Shown piece after piece: positions 17,839 to 26,592 of a stretch of 64,000 nt of DNA (position 1 is the first letter of the stretch; each line of letters opens with the position of its first letter). A program made the translations under genes and the position numbers. The DNA lies in assembly GCA_027488985.1 (NCBI GenBank), contig JAIYAR010000002.1, forward strand, positions 155,777 through 219,776. The letters are read 5' to 3'. The DNA comes from Comamonadaceae bacterium. GTDB lineage: Bacteria > Pseudomonadota > Gammaproteobacteria > Burkholderiales > Burkholderiaceae_C. Below the pieces are notes generated by a model that saw only the letters and a list, made by a program, of their open reading frames with translations, ran no database searches and was not told where the DNA came from.

Positions 17839-18507
17839 ATGCGTATCCTGTTGGCGGAAGACGACTCCATGCTGGGCGACGGCCTGCGCGCCGGCCTGCG
17901 GCAGGCCGGCTTTCAGGTGGACTGGGTGCGCGATGGCGTGGCCGCCGAACGCGAGCTGCGCGCGGTGGACTACGCCGCCGCCGTGCTCGACCTCGGCCTG
18001 CCCGGCAAAGACGGCATGGAGGTGCTGCAGGCCCTGCGCGCCGCCCGCAACACCACCCCGGTGCTGGTGCTGACTGCCCGGGACGCGGTGCCCGACCGCA
18101 TCCGCGGGCTGGACGCCGGGGCTGACGACTATGTGCTCAAACCGGTAGACCTGTACGAGCTGGCCGCGCGGCTGCGCTCGTTGGTGCGCCGCTCGCACGG
18201 GGTGGCGCAAGACATCTTGCAGGCCGGCGCGCTGCGGCTGGACCCCTCTGCCCGGCAAGTCACCTGGCTGGAGGCGGTGGTGCCTTTGTCGACCCGGGAG
18301 TTTGATTTGCTGCACGCCTTGATGCGCAGCGCCGGCCGCGTGCTCTCGCGCGAACAGCTGGAGCAGCAGATGTACAGCTGGGGCCTGGAGGTAGAGAGCA
18401 ACACCATTGAGGTACATATCCACCACCTGCGCCGCAAATTGCAGGCCGATGTCATACAGACTGTGCGTGGCGTTGGCTATATGCTCAACCCGAAAGCGAG
18501 CGCTTGA
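17839..18507 (+). CDS. OmpR-family response regulator, QseB-like
   Basis: A 222-residue regulator. The receiver domain spans 1-115 with phosphorylated Asp51 in VLDLGLPGKDG, acidic pocket EDD at 7-9 and Lys in DDYVLKPV. A winged-helix DNA-binding domain (about 125-220) ends in TVRGVGYML. The overall pattern is that of QseB/TctD. It overlaps or abuts the sensor kinase gene. Its place just after the SHP operon suggests that it controls that operon; as I recall, such pairs have been noted beside SHP genes in other bacteria. Confidence 0.92.
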   Translation: MRILLAEDDSMLGDGLRAGLRQAGFQVDWVRDGVAAERELRAVDYAAAVLDLGLPGKDGMEVLQALRAARNTTPVLVLTARDAVPDRIRGLDAGADDYVLKPVDLYELAARLRSLVRRSHGVAQDILQAGALRLDPSARQVTWLEAVVPLSTREFDLLHALMRSAGRVLSREQLEQQMYSWGLEVESNTIEVHIHHLRRKLQADVIQTVRGVGYMLNPKASA

Positions 18508-18509
18508 CC

Positions 18510-19859
18510 ATGCTGCGCCTGCATTCCATGCAACTGCGCTTGCTGGCTTACCTGTCGGCCGGCGTGGCACTGGTCTGGCTGGCCGCTGCGGCCTGGACCT
18601 GGGTGGATGCCCGACACGAGCTCGATGAGCTGCTCGACAGCCACCTCACCCAAGCCGCTGCGTTGCTGGTCGTACAGCAATCCCACGTGGATGAAGAGGG
18701 GGACGACGAGGAAGCCCCGGTCTTGCACAAGTACGCGCCGCGCGTGGCATTTCAGGTATTTCACGAAGGCGTGTTGGTGGCCCGTTCAGGCAACATCGGG
18801 ACGACTCCCATGAGTCGCGAGACCCGCGGATTCGACACGGTGGCGCTGGATAACGGCGAACGCTGGCGGGTGTTTGCCACCCGCGGCAGCAAGCGCGATA
18901 TCCAGGTGTATGTGGGCGAGCAACTCGATTCGCGCAAGGGCATCCTCAAGGCCGTGTTGCGCGGCATGTTGCTGCCGTCGATGTTGGCACTGCCGCTTTT
19001 GGCGGCCCTGATGTGGTGGGCCGTGCGCAAAGCCATGGCACCTCTGGACGCGCTGGGCCACAGTCTGCGCAGTCGTGCACCGGACAGCACGGTGCCGGTG
19101 CCTCGCGACGACCTGCCCAGCGAAATGCGCCCCATGGTGGATGAGCTCAATGCCTTGTTGCGCCGCATCGAGGGCATGGTGGCCTCCGAGCGCCGCTTCA
19201 CGGCCGACGCAGCCCACGAGTTGCGCACACCTATAGCCGCCATCCGTACCCAAGCCCAGGTGGCCATGGGGGCCGTGGATGATGCAGACGAGCGCCGCCA
19301 TGCTTTGCAGAACACGCTGGCCGGTTGTGACCGGGCAGCACGGCTGGTGGATCAGCTCCTGACCCTGGCGCGCCTGGATGCGCCTGTATCCGTCTCAGCC
19401 ACCGGCCGCACCGACCTGAGCGCTCTGGCCCGCGGTGTGGCGGCCGACATCGCACCCCAGGCCTTGGCCCGGGGGCAGGATCTGGAATTGCAGGCCCCCG
19501 AGCCCTGCTTGGTAGCGGCCGACGAGGCCATGTTGCACATGCTGCTGCGAAACCTTCTGGACAACGCCAGCCGGTATTCCGGCTCTGGGGCGAGCATTTG
19601 GGTCGAGGTGACAGCATCCGGTGGCATGGCGCACTTGACCGTGCAGGACAGCGGACCGGGTCTGACCGAAGCCGAGATGGCGCGTTTGGGCGAGCGTTTT
19701 TTCCGGGTGCTGGGTACTAGCCGCACCGGGAGCGGGCTGGGCTGGTCCATTGTGAGGCGCATCGCGCAGGCTACAGGCGCGCAGTTGCATGTGGTCCGTT
19801 CAGAAACCCTTGGCGGTTTGAGGGTGCAAGTGCGTTGGCCCTTGGTGGCACACGCGTAA
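18510..19859 (+). CDS. Sensor histidine kinase, QseC-like
   Basis: A 449-residue membrane kinase paired with the preceding regulator. One membrane helix lies at about 10-30 and another at about 150-170, with a periplasmic sensor region between them rich in acidic residues (DEEGDDEEAPV). The H-box is FTADAAHELRTPIAA; the N-box is LLRNLLDNASRYS; G-boxes are DSGPGL and GSGLGWSIV. I chose ATG 18510; a TTG at 18504 overlaps the regulator's stop. The signal is unknown; oxygen, NO or redox state would fit the adjacent cytochrome operon but is inference. Confidence 0.92.
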   Translation: MLRLHSMQLRLLAYLSAGVALVWLAAAAWTWVDARHELDELLDSHLTQAAALLVVQQSHVDEEGDDEEAPVLHKYAPRVAFQVFHEGVLVARSGNIGTTPMSRETRGFDTVALDNGERWRVFATRGSKRDIQVYVGEQLDSRKGILKAVLRGMLLPSMLALPLLAALMWWAVRKAMAPLDALGHSLRSRAPDSTVPVPRDDLPSEMRPMVDELNALLRRIEGMVASERRFTADAAHELRTPIAAIRTQAQVAMGAVDDADERRHALQNTLAGCDRAARLVDQLLTLARLDAPVSVSATGRTDLSALARGVAADIAPQALARGQDLELQAPEPCLVAADEAMLHMLLRNLLDNASRYSGSGASIWVEVTASGGMAHLTVQDSGPGLTEAEMARLGERFFRVLGTSRTGSGLGWSIVRRIAQATGAQLHVVRSETLGGLRVQVRWPLVAHA

Positions 19860-19917
19860 AGCCCGATTTTTGGTGGGGCGTGTCTGAAAAGCGTTGCGGA
19901 GCCTGCCAGAATTGCGC

Positions 19918-20370
19918 ATGTTTTTTCAAAAAATCCAACGTGTCGTGATCCCGGTGGCTGCGCTGGCGGCCTTGGTTTTGAGTTACCGGCACTATGGCTG
20001 GCCCGGCGTGGCGCTGGTCGGTGGTGGACTGGTGATGTGGCAGTTGCTGCACTTCACCCGCATGCTGCAGGTGCTCAAGCGGGCGGCCAACCGGCCCATC
20101 GGGCATGTCGACAGCGCCGTCATGCTGCACGCCAAGCTGCGTGCCGGCTTGCCCTTGCTGCATGTGGTGGCCATGACCCGCTCTCTGGGGCAGCTCGAAT
20201 CCCCCAGAGACACCCAACCTGAGCGCTACCGCTGGACCGATACCTCGGGCAGCACGGTGCTGTGTGTGTTCCATGGCGGCAAGCTCCAAAGCTGGGACTT
20301 GCAGCGTCCCTCGCAAGACGAAGCGCTGCCAGAGCCCGCGCACGCTGCTGCGATGGAATCGGCCTCGTAA
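19918..20370 (+). CDS. Uncharacterised inner-membrane protein
   Basis: A 150-residue protein I do not recognise. Two hydrophobic segments occur near the N-terminus (about 8-21 and 29-44), followed by a cytoplasmic or periplasmic region of about 100 residues without known motifs. ATG 19918 begins MFFQKIQRV; an earlier TTG start at 19894 is less likely. It stands 50 bp before ilvE on the same strand. Confidence 0.65.
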   Translation: MFFQKIQRVVIPVAALAALVLSYRHYGWPGVALVGGGLVMWQLLHFTRMLQVLKRAANRPIGHVDSAVMLHAKLRAGLPLLHVVAMTRSLGQLESPRDTQPERYRWTDTSGSTVLCVFHGGKLQSWDLQRPSQDEALPEPAHAAAMESAS

Positions 20371-20420
20371 AATCCCCCTTTTTGCAAATTCCTGCAAATC
20401 CCTCTCTTCAAGGACACCCG

Positions 20421-21371
20421 ATGAGCGTACTCCCACCTTCTATGTCTGATCGCGACGGCAAAATCTGGATGGATGGCCAGATGGTCGAATGGCGCGATGC
20501 CAAGATCCACGTGCTGAGCCATACGCTGCACTACGGGTGCGGTGCCTTTGAAGGCGTGCGGGCCTACAACACGGTGAACGGTCCCGCCATCTTCCGCCTG
20601 CAGGAGCACACCGAGCGCCTGTTCAACAGCGCCAAGATCTTGCGGATGACGATCCCCTTCACCCAGGAGCAGGTCAACGAAGCCCAGTGCGCCGTGATCC
20701 GCGAAAACAAACTCGAATCTGGCTACCTGCGCCCCCTGACCTGGATCGGCGACAAGAAGCTGGGTGTGTCCCCCAAGGGCAACACCATCCACTTGATGGT
20801 CGCTGCATGGCCATGGGGTGCGTACCTGGGCGAAGAGGGCATGAAGCGCGGCATCCGCGTCAAAACCAGCAGCTACACCCGACACCACGTCAACATCACC
20901 ATGACGCAAGCCAAGGCGGTGAGCAACTACACCAACTCGATCCTGGCCAACATGGAAGCCACCGATGACGGCTACGACGAAGCCTTGCTGCTCGACAGCT
21001 CTGGCTTCGTGTCGGAGGGCGCTGGCGAAAACATCTTCGTCATCAAGAACGGCGTGATCTACACCCCCGACTTGTCCGCTGGCGCACTGAACGGCATCAC
21101 CCGCAACACCGTGTTCCACATCGCCAAAGATCTGGGCCTTGAAATTGTGCAAAAGCGCATCACCCGCGACGAGGTGTACATCGCTGACGAGGCCTTCTTC
21201 ACCGGCACCGCCGCGGAAGTGACCCCGATCCGCGAACTCGACCGCATTGCCATGGGCAAGGGCGACTACGTGGGCAGCCGTGGCCCGATCACTGAAAAAA
21301 TCCAATCCGCGTTCTTTGACATCGTCAACGGCCGCAACCCCCAATACGCCCACTGGCTCACGAAAGTCTGA
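20421..21371 (+). CDS. ilvE: Branched-chain amino acid aminotransferase
   Basis: A 316-residue class IV PLP aminotransferase for the last step of leucine, isoleucine and valine synthesis. The cofactor lysine lies in TQAKAVSNYTNS, and GCGAFEGVRAY and GENIFVIKNG are family motifs. AAGGA precedes the ATG at 20421; longer in-frame starts run into the upstream gene. It is followed after 2 bp by a zinc-finger protein gene, which implies co-transcription with that gene and probably waaF. Length is normal. Confidence 0.95.
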   Translation: MSVLPPSMSDRDGKIWMDGQMVEWRDAKIHVLSHTLHYGCGAFEGVRAYNTVNGPAIFRLQEHTERLFNSAKILRMTIPFTQEQVNEAQCAVIRENKLESGYLRPLTWIGDKKLGVSPKGNTIHLMVAAWPWGAYLGEEGMKRGIRVKTSSYTRHHVNITMTQAKAVSNYTNSILANMEATDDGYDEALLLDSSGFVSEGAGENIFVIKNGVIYTPDLSAGALNGITRNTVFHIAKDLGLEIVQKRITRDEVYIADEAFFTGTAAEVTPIRELDRIAMGKGDYVGSRGPITEKIQSAFFDIVNGRNPQYAHWLTKV

Positions 21372-21373
21372 AT

Positions 21374-21580
21374 ATGTCCCAAGCAGTAGTTGAACTCCTG
21401 GCCAGCGATCTGAACCACCAAGGTGGCGTGTTTTGCCCCAGCCCGGTGGCAGGCATGCAAACCTGGAACACCCACCCCAAGGTGTACCTGGATGTGGGCC
21501 GCTCCGGCGAAGCCAAGTGCGCGTATTGCGGCACCGTGTACAAGCTGAAAGACGGCGAGCACTTCGCAGCAGGTCACTGA
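21374..21580 (+). CDS. Zinc-finger CHCC-type protein
   Basis: A 68-residue protein of the zf-CHCC family, related to the mitochondrial complex I subunit NDUFS6. Zinc ligands are Cys21, His34, Cys49 and Cys52. The gene is only 2 bp after ilvE and just ahead of waaF. Many Burkholderiales keep this small gene beside ilvE, but its role is not established. Confidence 0.88.
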   Translation: MSQAVVELLASDLNHQGGVFCPSPVAGMQTWNTHPKVYLDVGRSGEAKCAYCGTVYKLKDGEHFAAGH

Positions 21581-21588
21581 GCGTGCAG

Positions 21589-22623
21589 ATGGCCCCAAGC
21601 CAGGCGGCCACCGGCCGCTTCGGTGGGGAGTCATTGATCATCGCTCCCCAATGGATCGGGGATGCGGTGATGACCGAGCCACTCTTACGCCGGTTGGCGG
21701 CGCGGGGTGAGCGCATCACGGTGGCTGCGGTGCCTTGGGTGGCCCCGGTGTACCGCGCCATGCCCCAGGTGGCAGAGGTGCTGGTCTTGCCCTTTGCGCG
21801 TGGCGGCGTCCAGTGGGCTGCGCGCCGTGCCTATGCGGCCGGTTTGCGGGGCCGATTCAACCGGGCCTATGTGTGCCCCAACTCCCTCAAAAGTGCGCTG
21901 ATCCCTTTCTGGGCCGGTATCCCTGCGCGCGTGGGCTACTCGGGTGAACTGCGCTTCGGGCTGCTGAACCGCCGCCTGCCCAATCCCCCCCAAAATAGCC
22001 GCCCGCCCATGGTGGCTTTTTACTCTGCCTTGAGTGGCGAAACCGGCGTGGACCACGACCGGCCGGCGCTGCAGGTTGCACCCGGCGCGATAGCGGCGGT
22101 GCTCGCGCCGCGCGGCTTACAGGCGCAAGGTTTTTATGCAGTGGCACCAGGCGCCGAGTACGGCCCTGCCAAGCGCTGGCCTGCCGCCCATTTCGCTGCC
22201 ATGGCCGCGGGGCTGGAGCAGCCGGTGTTGTTGCTGGGCTCGGCCAAGGATGATGCGGTGTGCACCGAGATTGCAGAGGCGGTGAATGCCCTGCGCCCGG
22301 GCCATTGTGTGAATCTTGCGGGACGTACCAGTCTGGACGAAGCCGTGTCGCTGATCGCCGCTGCGCAGGCCATGGTGAGTAACGATTCCGGCCTCATGCA
22401 TGTAGCGGCAGCGTTCGGGGTGCCGCAGGTCGCGATCTTCGGCTCTTCCAGCCCTTTGCACACACCGCCACTGAGTCCTGCCGCCACGGTTCTGTGGCTG
22501 AAGAACGATCCCGCTTATCAGCCGCCTCTGGATTGCGCGCCGTGTTTCAAACGGGAGTGCCCGCTGGGCCACACCCGATGCCTGAACGACATCACACCGG
22601 ACAAAGTGCTATCGGTTTTGTAG
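21589..22623 (+). CDS. waaF: ADP-heptose:LPS heptosyltransferase II
   Basis: A 344-residue GT9 glycosyltransferase that adds the second heptose to the lipopolysaccharide inner core at the cytoplasmic face of the inner membrane. WIGDAVMTEPLL near the N-terminus and SNDSGLMHVAAAFGVPQVAIFGSSSP near the C-terminus are diagnostic. The start may be ATG 21589 or GTG 21583. The last codons (LSVL) and the TAG stop are formed by the beginning of a dispersed repeat copy (22607-22662), so the repeat probably replaced the original C-terminal end. Confidence 0.93.
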   Translation: MAPSQAATGRFGGESLIIAPQWIGDAVMTEPLLRRLAARGERITVAAVPWVAPVYRAMPQVAEVLVLPFARGGVQWAARRAYAAGLRGRFNRAYVCPNSLKSALIPFWAGIPARVGYSGELRFGLLNRRLPNPPQNSRPPMVAFYSALSGETGVDHDRPALQVAPGAIAAVLAPRGLQAQGFYAVAPGAEYGPAKRWPAAHFAAMAAGLEQPVLLLGSAKDDAVCTEIAEAVNALRPGHCVNLAGRTSLDEAVSLIAAAQAMVSNDSGLMHVAAAFGVPQVAIFGSSSPLHTPPLSPAATVLWLKNDPAYQPPLDCAPCFKRECPLGHTRCLNDITPDKVLSVL

Positions 22624-22662
22624 CTGTCTGCGCATATTTCATAAGAGTTACGGCTTGATTTG
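22607..22662 (+). repeat. Dispersed repeat copy forming the waaF stop
   Basis: TGCTATCGGTTTTGTAGCTG then TCTGCGCATATTTCATAAGAGTTACGGCTTGATTT follows the dispersed consensus. The TAG in TAGCTG is the waaF stop codon, so the first 14 bases code for protein. Confidence 0.8.
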
Positions 22663-22666
22663 GCAC

Positions 22667-22693
22667 AAAAAAAAGCCACCCGAGGGTGGCTTT
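22667..22693 (-). terminator. Rho-independent terminator between waaF and the sugar kinase
   Basis: Stem AAAGCCACC / GGTGGCTTT with loop CGAG. On the minus strand the stem is followed by eight T, so it best ends transcripts from the kinase side; on the plus strand it may also stop waaF transcripts. Confidence 0.85.
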
Positions 22694-22907
22694 ATAAAGT
22701 CCCCGGAGGGACGTCGTTGGAACCTGTTGAAGGAGGCCTATGTTTGGCCTTCTCTTCTATCCTTGTGAACTGTGACAGCAGCTGGGTTGAATTTTCGTGC
22801 GGCGGCGCACAAAGCGGTATCCCCCATTCGGGTGAATTTGCAGCTTTTTGCAAAGTTTTTTCCAATTTTCAGAATTTTTCAGGTCGCGTCGCTGAAGCCT
22901 TGGCGGC
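22694..22907. other. Gene-free stretch between waaF and the sugar kinase
   Basis: No convincing coding region. On the minus strand a hairpin GTCCC-TCCG-GGGAC (near 22697-22710) precedes the terminator, so this may be the 3' untranslated end of the kinase mRNA or a small RNA. On the plus strand a tiny frame MFGLLFYPCEL follows AAGGAGG at only three bases' spacing and is not credible. Confidence 0.4.
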
Positions 22908-23588
22908 TTAAAAGCCGGAAAGTACCCAATCCGCCCGATGCCGGGTGCCCTCGATGCGAATGGCGTTGGGTTCGTCGGTGTCGCGGATCCAATCCAGCGC
23001 TTCTTGCTTGCTGCGTCCGAAGCGCACATGCCGCTCCAGGAGACGCTGCCGGCGAACTGCAGGTTCGAGGTCGAGGTACCAGGCCTCGTCCAGAAGATCC
23101 CGCACACCGGCCCATGGGCCATCTGCCAGCAACAGGTAGTTTCCTTCGGTGATGAGCAAGGGTTTGTCGGCTTCTAACGCAATGCTCCCTGCGATGGATT
23201 CCTCCATGTTGCGGTCAAAGTCGGGTGCGTAGATGGTTTCGCCGGCAGGCTGGCTACGCAAGCGTAGGAGCAGATTCACAAAGCCCGCACTGTCAAAGGT
23301 CTGCGGAGCGCCCTTGCAATGGCGGAGTCCCAAGCGGGCCAGTTCCCGGTTTGCGAGGTGAAAGCCATCCATGGGCAGGTATTGGCTGCGGCCGGAAAAG
23401 TGGCGCTGAAGTGCTTGGGCCAATGTCGACTTGCCGGCACCGGGGCCGGCTGCGATGCCCAGGATCACCCGGTTCCCGCGAGCCAGCAAGCCTTCCACAC
23501 GCGCAATGGCCCCGGCAGGCAAGGTCATTGTCGGTGCCGAGTCATTTTGCGGAGTCGAAATATTTGTGGGTTGATTAGGGTTTTCCAT
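22908..23588 (-). CDS. frcK: Sugar/nucleoside kinase of the P-loop fold, FrcK-like
   Basis: A 226-residue cytoplasmic P-loop kinase related to uridine kinase, pantothenate kinase and the FrcK encoded with fructose ABC transporters in rhizobia. The Walker A motif is GIAAGPGAGKST and PMDGFHLAN holds the conserved substrate-side Asp. It is divergent from frcB and shares its regulatory region, so phosphorylation of the imported sugar is the likely role (inference from family and place). No Shine-Dalgarno is clear; ATG 23588 overlaps the control region, and an internal ATG at 23528 is possible. Confidence 0.8.
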   Translation of the reverse strand: MENPNQPTNISTPQNDSAPTMTLPAGAIARVEGLLARGNRVILGIAAGPGAGKSTLAQALQRHFSGRSQYLPMDGFHLANRELARLGLRHCKGAPQTFDSAGFVNLLLRLRSQPAGETIYAPDFDRNMEESIAGSIALEADKPLLITEGNYLLLADGPWAGVRDLLDEAWYLDLEPAVRRQRLLERHVRFGRSKQEALDWIRDTDEPNAIRIEGTRHRADWVLSGF

Positions 23589-23589
23589 A

Positions 23590-23610
23590 ATTAAAGTAAC
23601 TTGATTTAAT
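23590..23610. promoter_or_regulatory. Putative operator of the frc divergent promoter
   Basis: ATTAAA and TTTAAT are inverted arms around a 9 bp spacer. The site covers the -35 hexamer of the frcB promoter and touches the kinase start codon, a good position for repression of both genes by the ROK regulator FrcR encoded downstream. Binding is inferred. Confidence 0.4.
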
Positions 23611-23630
23611 AATCATTCGAAGTCTATAGT
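23601..23630 (+). promoter_or_regulatory. Probable sigma-70 promoter of frcB
   Basis: TTGATT (23601-23606), an 18 bp spacer and TATAGT (23625-23630), about 90 bp before the frcB ATG. A GC-rich hairpin, CCCCGGG / CCCGGGG at 23659-23679, follows in the untranslated leader. Confidence 0.55.
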
Positions 23631-23719
23631 CCGACCACGCCAAAACGAGAGCGTAGTTCCCCGGGGCCCATTCCCGGGGTTTCATGACCACAAGTGTCGT
23701 ACCGACCGAGGAGACTTGA

Positions 23720-24706
23720 ATGAAGAAATCCACCCCCCTGATCTTGTCCGCATTGGCATTGGCAGCTTCCGGCGCTTTTGCTGCCAACGAACCTGTGATC
23801 GGCCTGATCACCAAAACCGAGACCAACCCCTTCTTCGTGAAAATGAAGGAAGGCGCTACCGAAGAAGCCAAGAAAGTCGGCGCCAAGTTGCTGACCGCCT
23901 CCGGCAAAAAGGACGGCGATACCGCCTCCCAAATCGCCGCCATTGAAAACATGACCGCCCGCGGTGCCAAGACCATCCTGATCACCTCTTCTGGCGACGC
24001 AATCCTCCCCGCAGTCAAAAAGGCGCAAGCCAAGGGCGTGCAAGTGATCGCGCTGGACAGCCCCTTCGAAGGCGCTGACGCCCTGTTTGCCACCGACAAC
24101 TACAAAGCCGGCGAGCTGATCGGCCAATACGCCAAGGCCGCTATGGCCGGCAAGCCCGCCAAGATCGCCATGTTGGACCTGTTCCCCGGCCACCCTGTGG
24201 GTGCTCAACGTCACAACGGCTTCATGAAGGGTTTCGGCCTGCAAGCGTTTGATGCGAAGTCCAACGAACTGTCCAAAACAGCAGAAACCGTGTGTGCCGC
24301 TGACACCGATGGCAACCAGGCCAAGGGCCAGACTGCCATGGAAACCTGCCTGCAAAAAGATCCCGGCATCAACGTGGTCTACACCATCAACGAACCTGCT
24401 GCTGCCGGTGCATACAACGCCCTGAAGAAGGCTGGCAAGGAAAAAGACGTGATCATCGTGTCCGTGGACGGTGGCTGCGCCGGTGTGGCGGACGTAGGCA
24501 AGGGCGTGATCGCCGCAACTTCCCAGCAATATCCGCTGAAGATGGCCGCCATGGGTGTTGCCGCTGGTGTGGACTATGCCAAGAACGGCAAAAAAGCCTC
24601 CGGCTACGTGGATACCGGTGTCACCCTGATTGCCGGCAAAGCCATTGCTGGCGTGGACAGCAAAGACGTCAAGACCGGCACTGCACTGTGCTGGGGCAAG
24701 AAGTAA
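23720..24706 (+). CDS. frcB: Fructose-type ABC transporter, substrate-binding protein
   Basis: A 328-residue periplasmic sugar-binding protein of the RbsB/FrcB group. Signal peptide about 1-21 (LILSALALAASGAFA). The mature part shows the family pattern, with GLITKTETNPFFVKMKEG near the start and IIVSVDGGCAGVADVGKG late. GAGGAG lies upstream of the ATG. It is the first gene of frcBCA-frcR. Fructose as ligand is inferred from the kinase, the ROK regulator and FrcB likeness; ribose or another sugar cannot be excluded. Confidence 0.88.
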   Translation: MKKSTPLILSALALAASGAFAANEPVIGLITKTETNPFFVKMKEGATEEAKKVGAKLLTASGKKDGDTASQIAAIENMTARGAKTILITSSGDAILPAVKKAQAKGVQVIALDSPFEGADALFATDNYKAGELIGQYAKAAMAGKPAKIAMLDLFPGHPVGAQRHNGFMKGFGLQAFDAKSNELSKTAETVCAADTDGNQAKGQTAMETCLQKDPGINVVYTINEPAAAGAYNALKKAGKEKDVIIVSVDGGCAGVADVGKGVIAATSQQYPLKMAAMGVAAGVDYAKNGKKASGYVDTGVTLIAGKAIAGVDSKDVKTGTALCWGKK

Positions 24707-24736
24707 GCTGAACCGGCCTCGCGCGCATCAAGCGTA

Positions 24737-24776
24737 AAGGGCCCGCGTGCCGGCACCCACCGTTGCACGGGCCCTT
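24737..24776 (+). terminator. Intercistronic hairpin between frcB and frcC
   Basis: AAGGGCCCG and CGGGCCCTT form a long GC-rich stem in the 138 bp gap. There is no full T-run, so it probably protects the frcB mRNA 3' end or partly terminates, giving more binding protein than permease, as in many ABC operons. Confidence 0.65.
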
Positions 24777-24844
24777 CTCAGTGAAGTTATAGAAACGTTC
24801 AATCCTGAATCCTGCGCCGTGCGGCGCCTGCACCGGATCTCTCC

Positions 24845-25804
24845 ATGGCTAAGACCCAAAGCAAACAAATTCCATGGGCCATGCTCGGCCCCTGGTTGGC
24901 CCTGTTGGCGGCTTGCGTGTTTTTCACCACGCAATCAGACCGCTTCCTCACAGGCGAGAACCTCTCGCTGGTACTCCAGCAGGTGATGGTGGTGGGCGTC
25001 CTGGCCATCGGCCAGACCCTGATCATCCTGACCGCCGGTATCGACCTGTCGTGCGGCATGGTCATGGCTCTGGGCGGCATCGTCATGACCAAGTTCACCA
25101 TGGACATGGGCATGCCCCCCATGTGGGGCATCGTGTGCGGAATTCTGGTGACGGCATCATTCGGCCTGCTCAATGGTCTTTTGGTCACCCGCGTCAAACT
25201 GCCGTCGTTCATTGTCACGTTGGGCACCATGAACATTGCGTTTGCCATTACCCAGATCTATTCTGAAGCCCAGACCGTGGGTGATCTGCCCGACAGCATG
25301 ACTGCGTTGGGCAACACGTTCACCATCGGCGGCACCTCGGTGGCCTGGGGCACGCTGGTGATGCTCGCGCTTTACCTGCTCGCGTGGCACCTGCTGCGCG
25401 ATACTGCCTCCGGCCGCCATGTGTACGCCGTGGGCAACAATCCTGAAGCGGTGCGCTTGAGTGGCATCTCGGTCGACAAGGTACTGCTTGGCGTCTATGT
25501 GATGGCTGGTGTGCTCTATGGCATAGCCGCCATGTTGTCGGTGGCGCGAACCGGTGTGGGCGACCCGCAAGCCGGCCAGACCGAAAACCTCGATGCCATT
25601 ACCGCCGTGGTGCTGGGCGGCACCTCCCTGTTTGGCGGGCGTGGCGTGATTCTGGGCACTTTGGTGGGCGCGGTGATTGTGGGCGTATTCCGCAATGGCC
25701 TGACCCTGATGGACGTGCCCTCGGTGTATCAGACACTCATTACCGGAATTCTGGTCATTCTTGCCGTGGCCGCTGACCAACTCTCTCGCAAAGGGGTGCG
25801 CTGA
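24845..25804 (+). CDS. frcC: Fructose-type ABC transporter, permease
   Basis: A 319-residue inner-membrane permease of the RbsC/FrcC family with about eight to ten membrane segments. ILTAGIDLSCGMVMALGG and the late AITAVVLGGTSLFGGRG are family motifs, the second forming the contact with the ATPase. It overlaps the ATPase gene by one base. Expression is probably reduced relative to frcB by the hairpin upstream. Confidence 0.92.
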   Translation: MAKTQSKQIPWAMLGPWLALLAACVFFTTQSDRFLTGENLSLVLQQVMVVGVLAIGQTLIILTAGIDLSCGMVMALGGIVMTKFTMDMGMPPMWGIVCGILVTASFGLLNGLLVTRVKLPSFIVTLGTMNIAFAITQIYSEAQTVGDLPDSMTALGNTFTIGGTSVAWGTLVMLALYLLAWHLLRDTASGRHVYAVGNNPEAVRLSGISVDKVLLGVYVMAGVLYGIAAMLSVARTGVGDPQAGQTENLDAITAVVLGGTSLFGGRGVILGTLVGAVIVGVFRNGLTLMDVPSVYQTLITGILVILAVAADQLSRKGVR

Positions 25805-26592
25805 TGTCTCAAGCTCACATCGTCCTGAAAGCCTCCGGACTCATCAAGCGATATGGCGGCGTCACCGCCCTCGATGGCGTGGACTTTGAACTCCGGGCCG
25901 GCGAAATTCTGGCCGTCATCGGGGATAACGGTGCCGGCAAATCCAGCCTGATCAAGGCACTGTCCGGCGCCGTGGTTCCTGATGAAGGCAGCATGGAACT
26001 CGACGGAAAAACGGTCCAATTCCGCTCCCCCATCGACGCCCGCCGTCATGGCATAGAAACCGTGTACCAGGACCTCGCCGTGGCCCCCGCCATGTCGATT
26101 GCCGAAAACCTATTTTTGGGTCGCGAATTGCGCCGTCCCGGCGTCCTGGGCACAGTCTTCCGCTCGCTGGACAAAAAGAAGATGCTGGAGGAAGCCATCA
26201 CCCGCATGAACGACCTCAAGGTCGGCATCCGATCCATGACGCAGGCGGTGGAGACCCTGTCCGGTGGGCAACGCCAATGCGTAGCGGTTGCGCGAGCTGC
26301 CGCCTTTGCGCAGCATGTGGTCATCATGGACGAACCCACCGCCGCGCTGGGCGTGAAGGAAGGCAACATGGTGCTTGAGTTGATAAGGCGCGTGCGCGAC
26401 AAGGGCCTGCCTGTCATCCTGATCAGCCACAACATGCCTCACGTCTTTGAAATTGCAGACCGCATCCACATCCAGCGATTGGGCAAGCGTGCATGCGTCG
26501 TCAACCCCAAAGCCATCAGCATGAGCGATACGGTGGCAGTGATGACAGGCGCCAAAGCGGTAGAGGACATCCCGGAATCGGCGTTGGCTTGA
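25804..26592 (+). CDS. frcA: Fructose-type ABC transporter, ATP-binding protein
   Basis: A 262-residue ATPase with one nucleotide-binding domain, as in FrcA, rather than the two-domain RbsA form. Walker A is GDNGAGKSS, the signature is LSGGQRQ, and Walker B is HVVIMDEPTAAL. Two copies should serve the FrcC permease dimer. The start codon overlaps the frcC stop (TGATG), which implies translational coupling. Confidence 0.92.
   Translation: MSQAHIVLKASGLIKRYGGVTALDGVDFELRAGEILAVIGDNGAGKSSLIKALSGAVVPDEGSMELDGKTVQFRSPIDARRHGIETVYQDLAVAPAMSIAENLFLGRELRRPGVLGTVFRSLDKKKMLEEAITRMNDLKVGIRSMTQAVETLSGGQRQCVAVARAAAFAQHVVIMDEPTAALGVKEGNMVLELIRRVRDKGLPVILISHNMPHVFEIADRIHIQRLGKRACVVNPKAISMSDTVAVMTGAKAVEDIPESALA

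Noticed and set aside
20226-21761. 511-codon minus-strand frame across ilvE
   Set aside because: Spans ilvE, the zinc-finger gene and part of waaF in antisense; no credible product.
22660-22911. Small plus-strand frame of 83 codons after waaF
   Set aside because: Begins in the dispersed repeat and runs through the terminator; no ribosome site.
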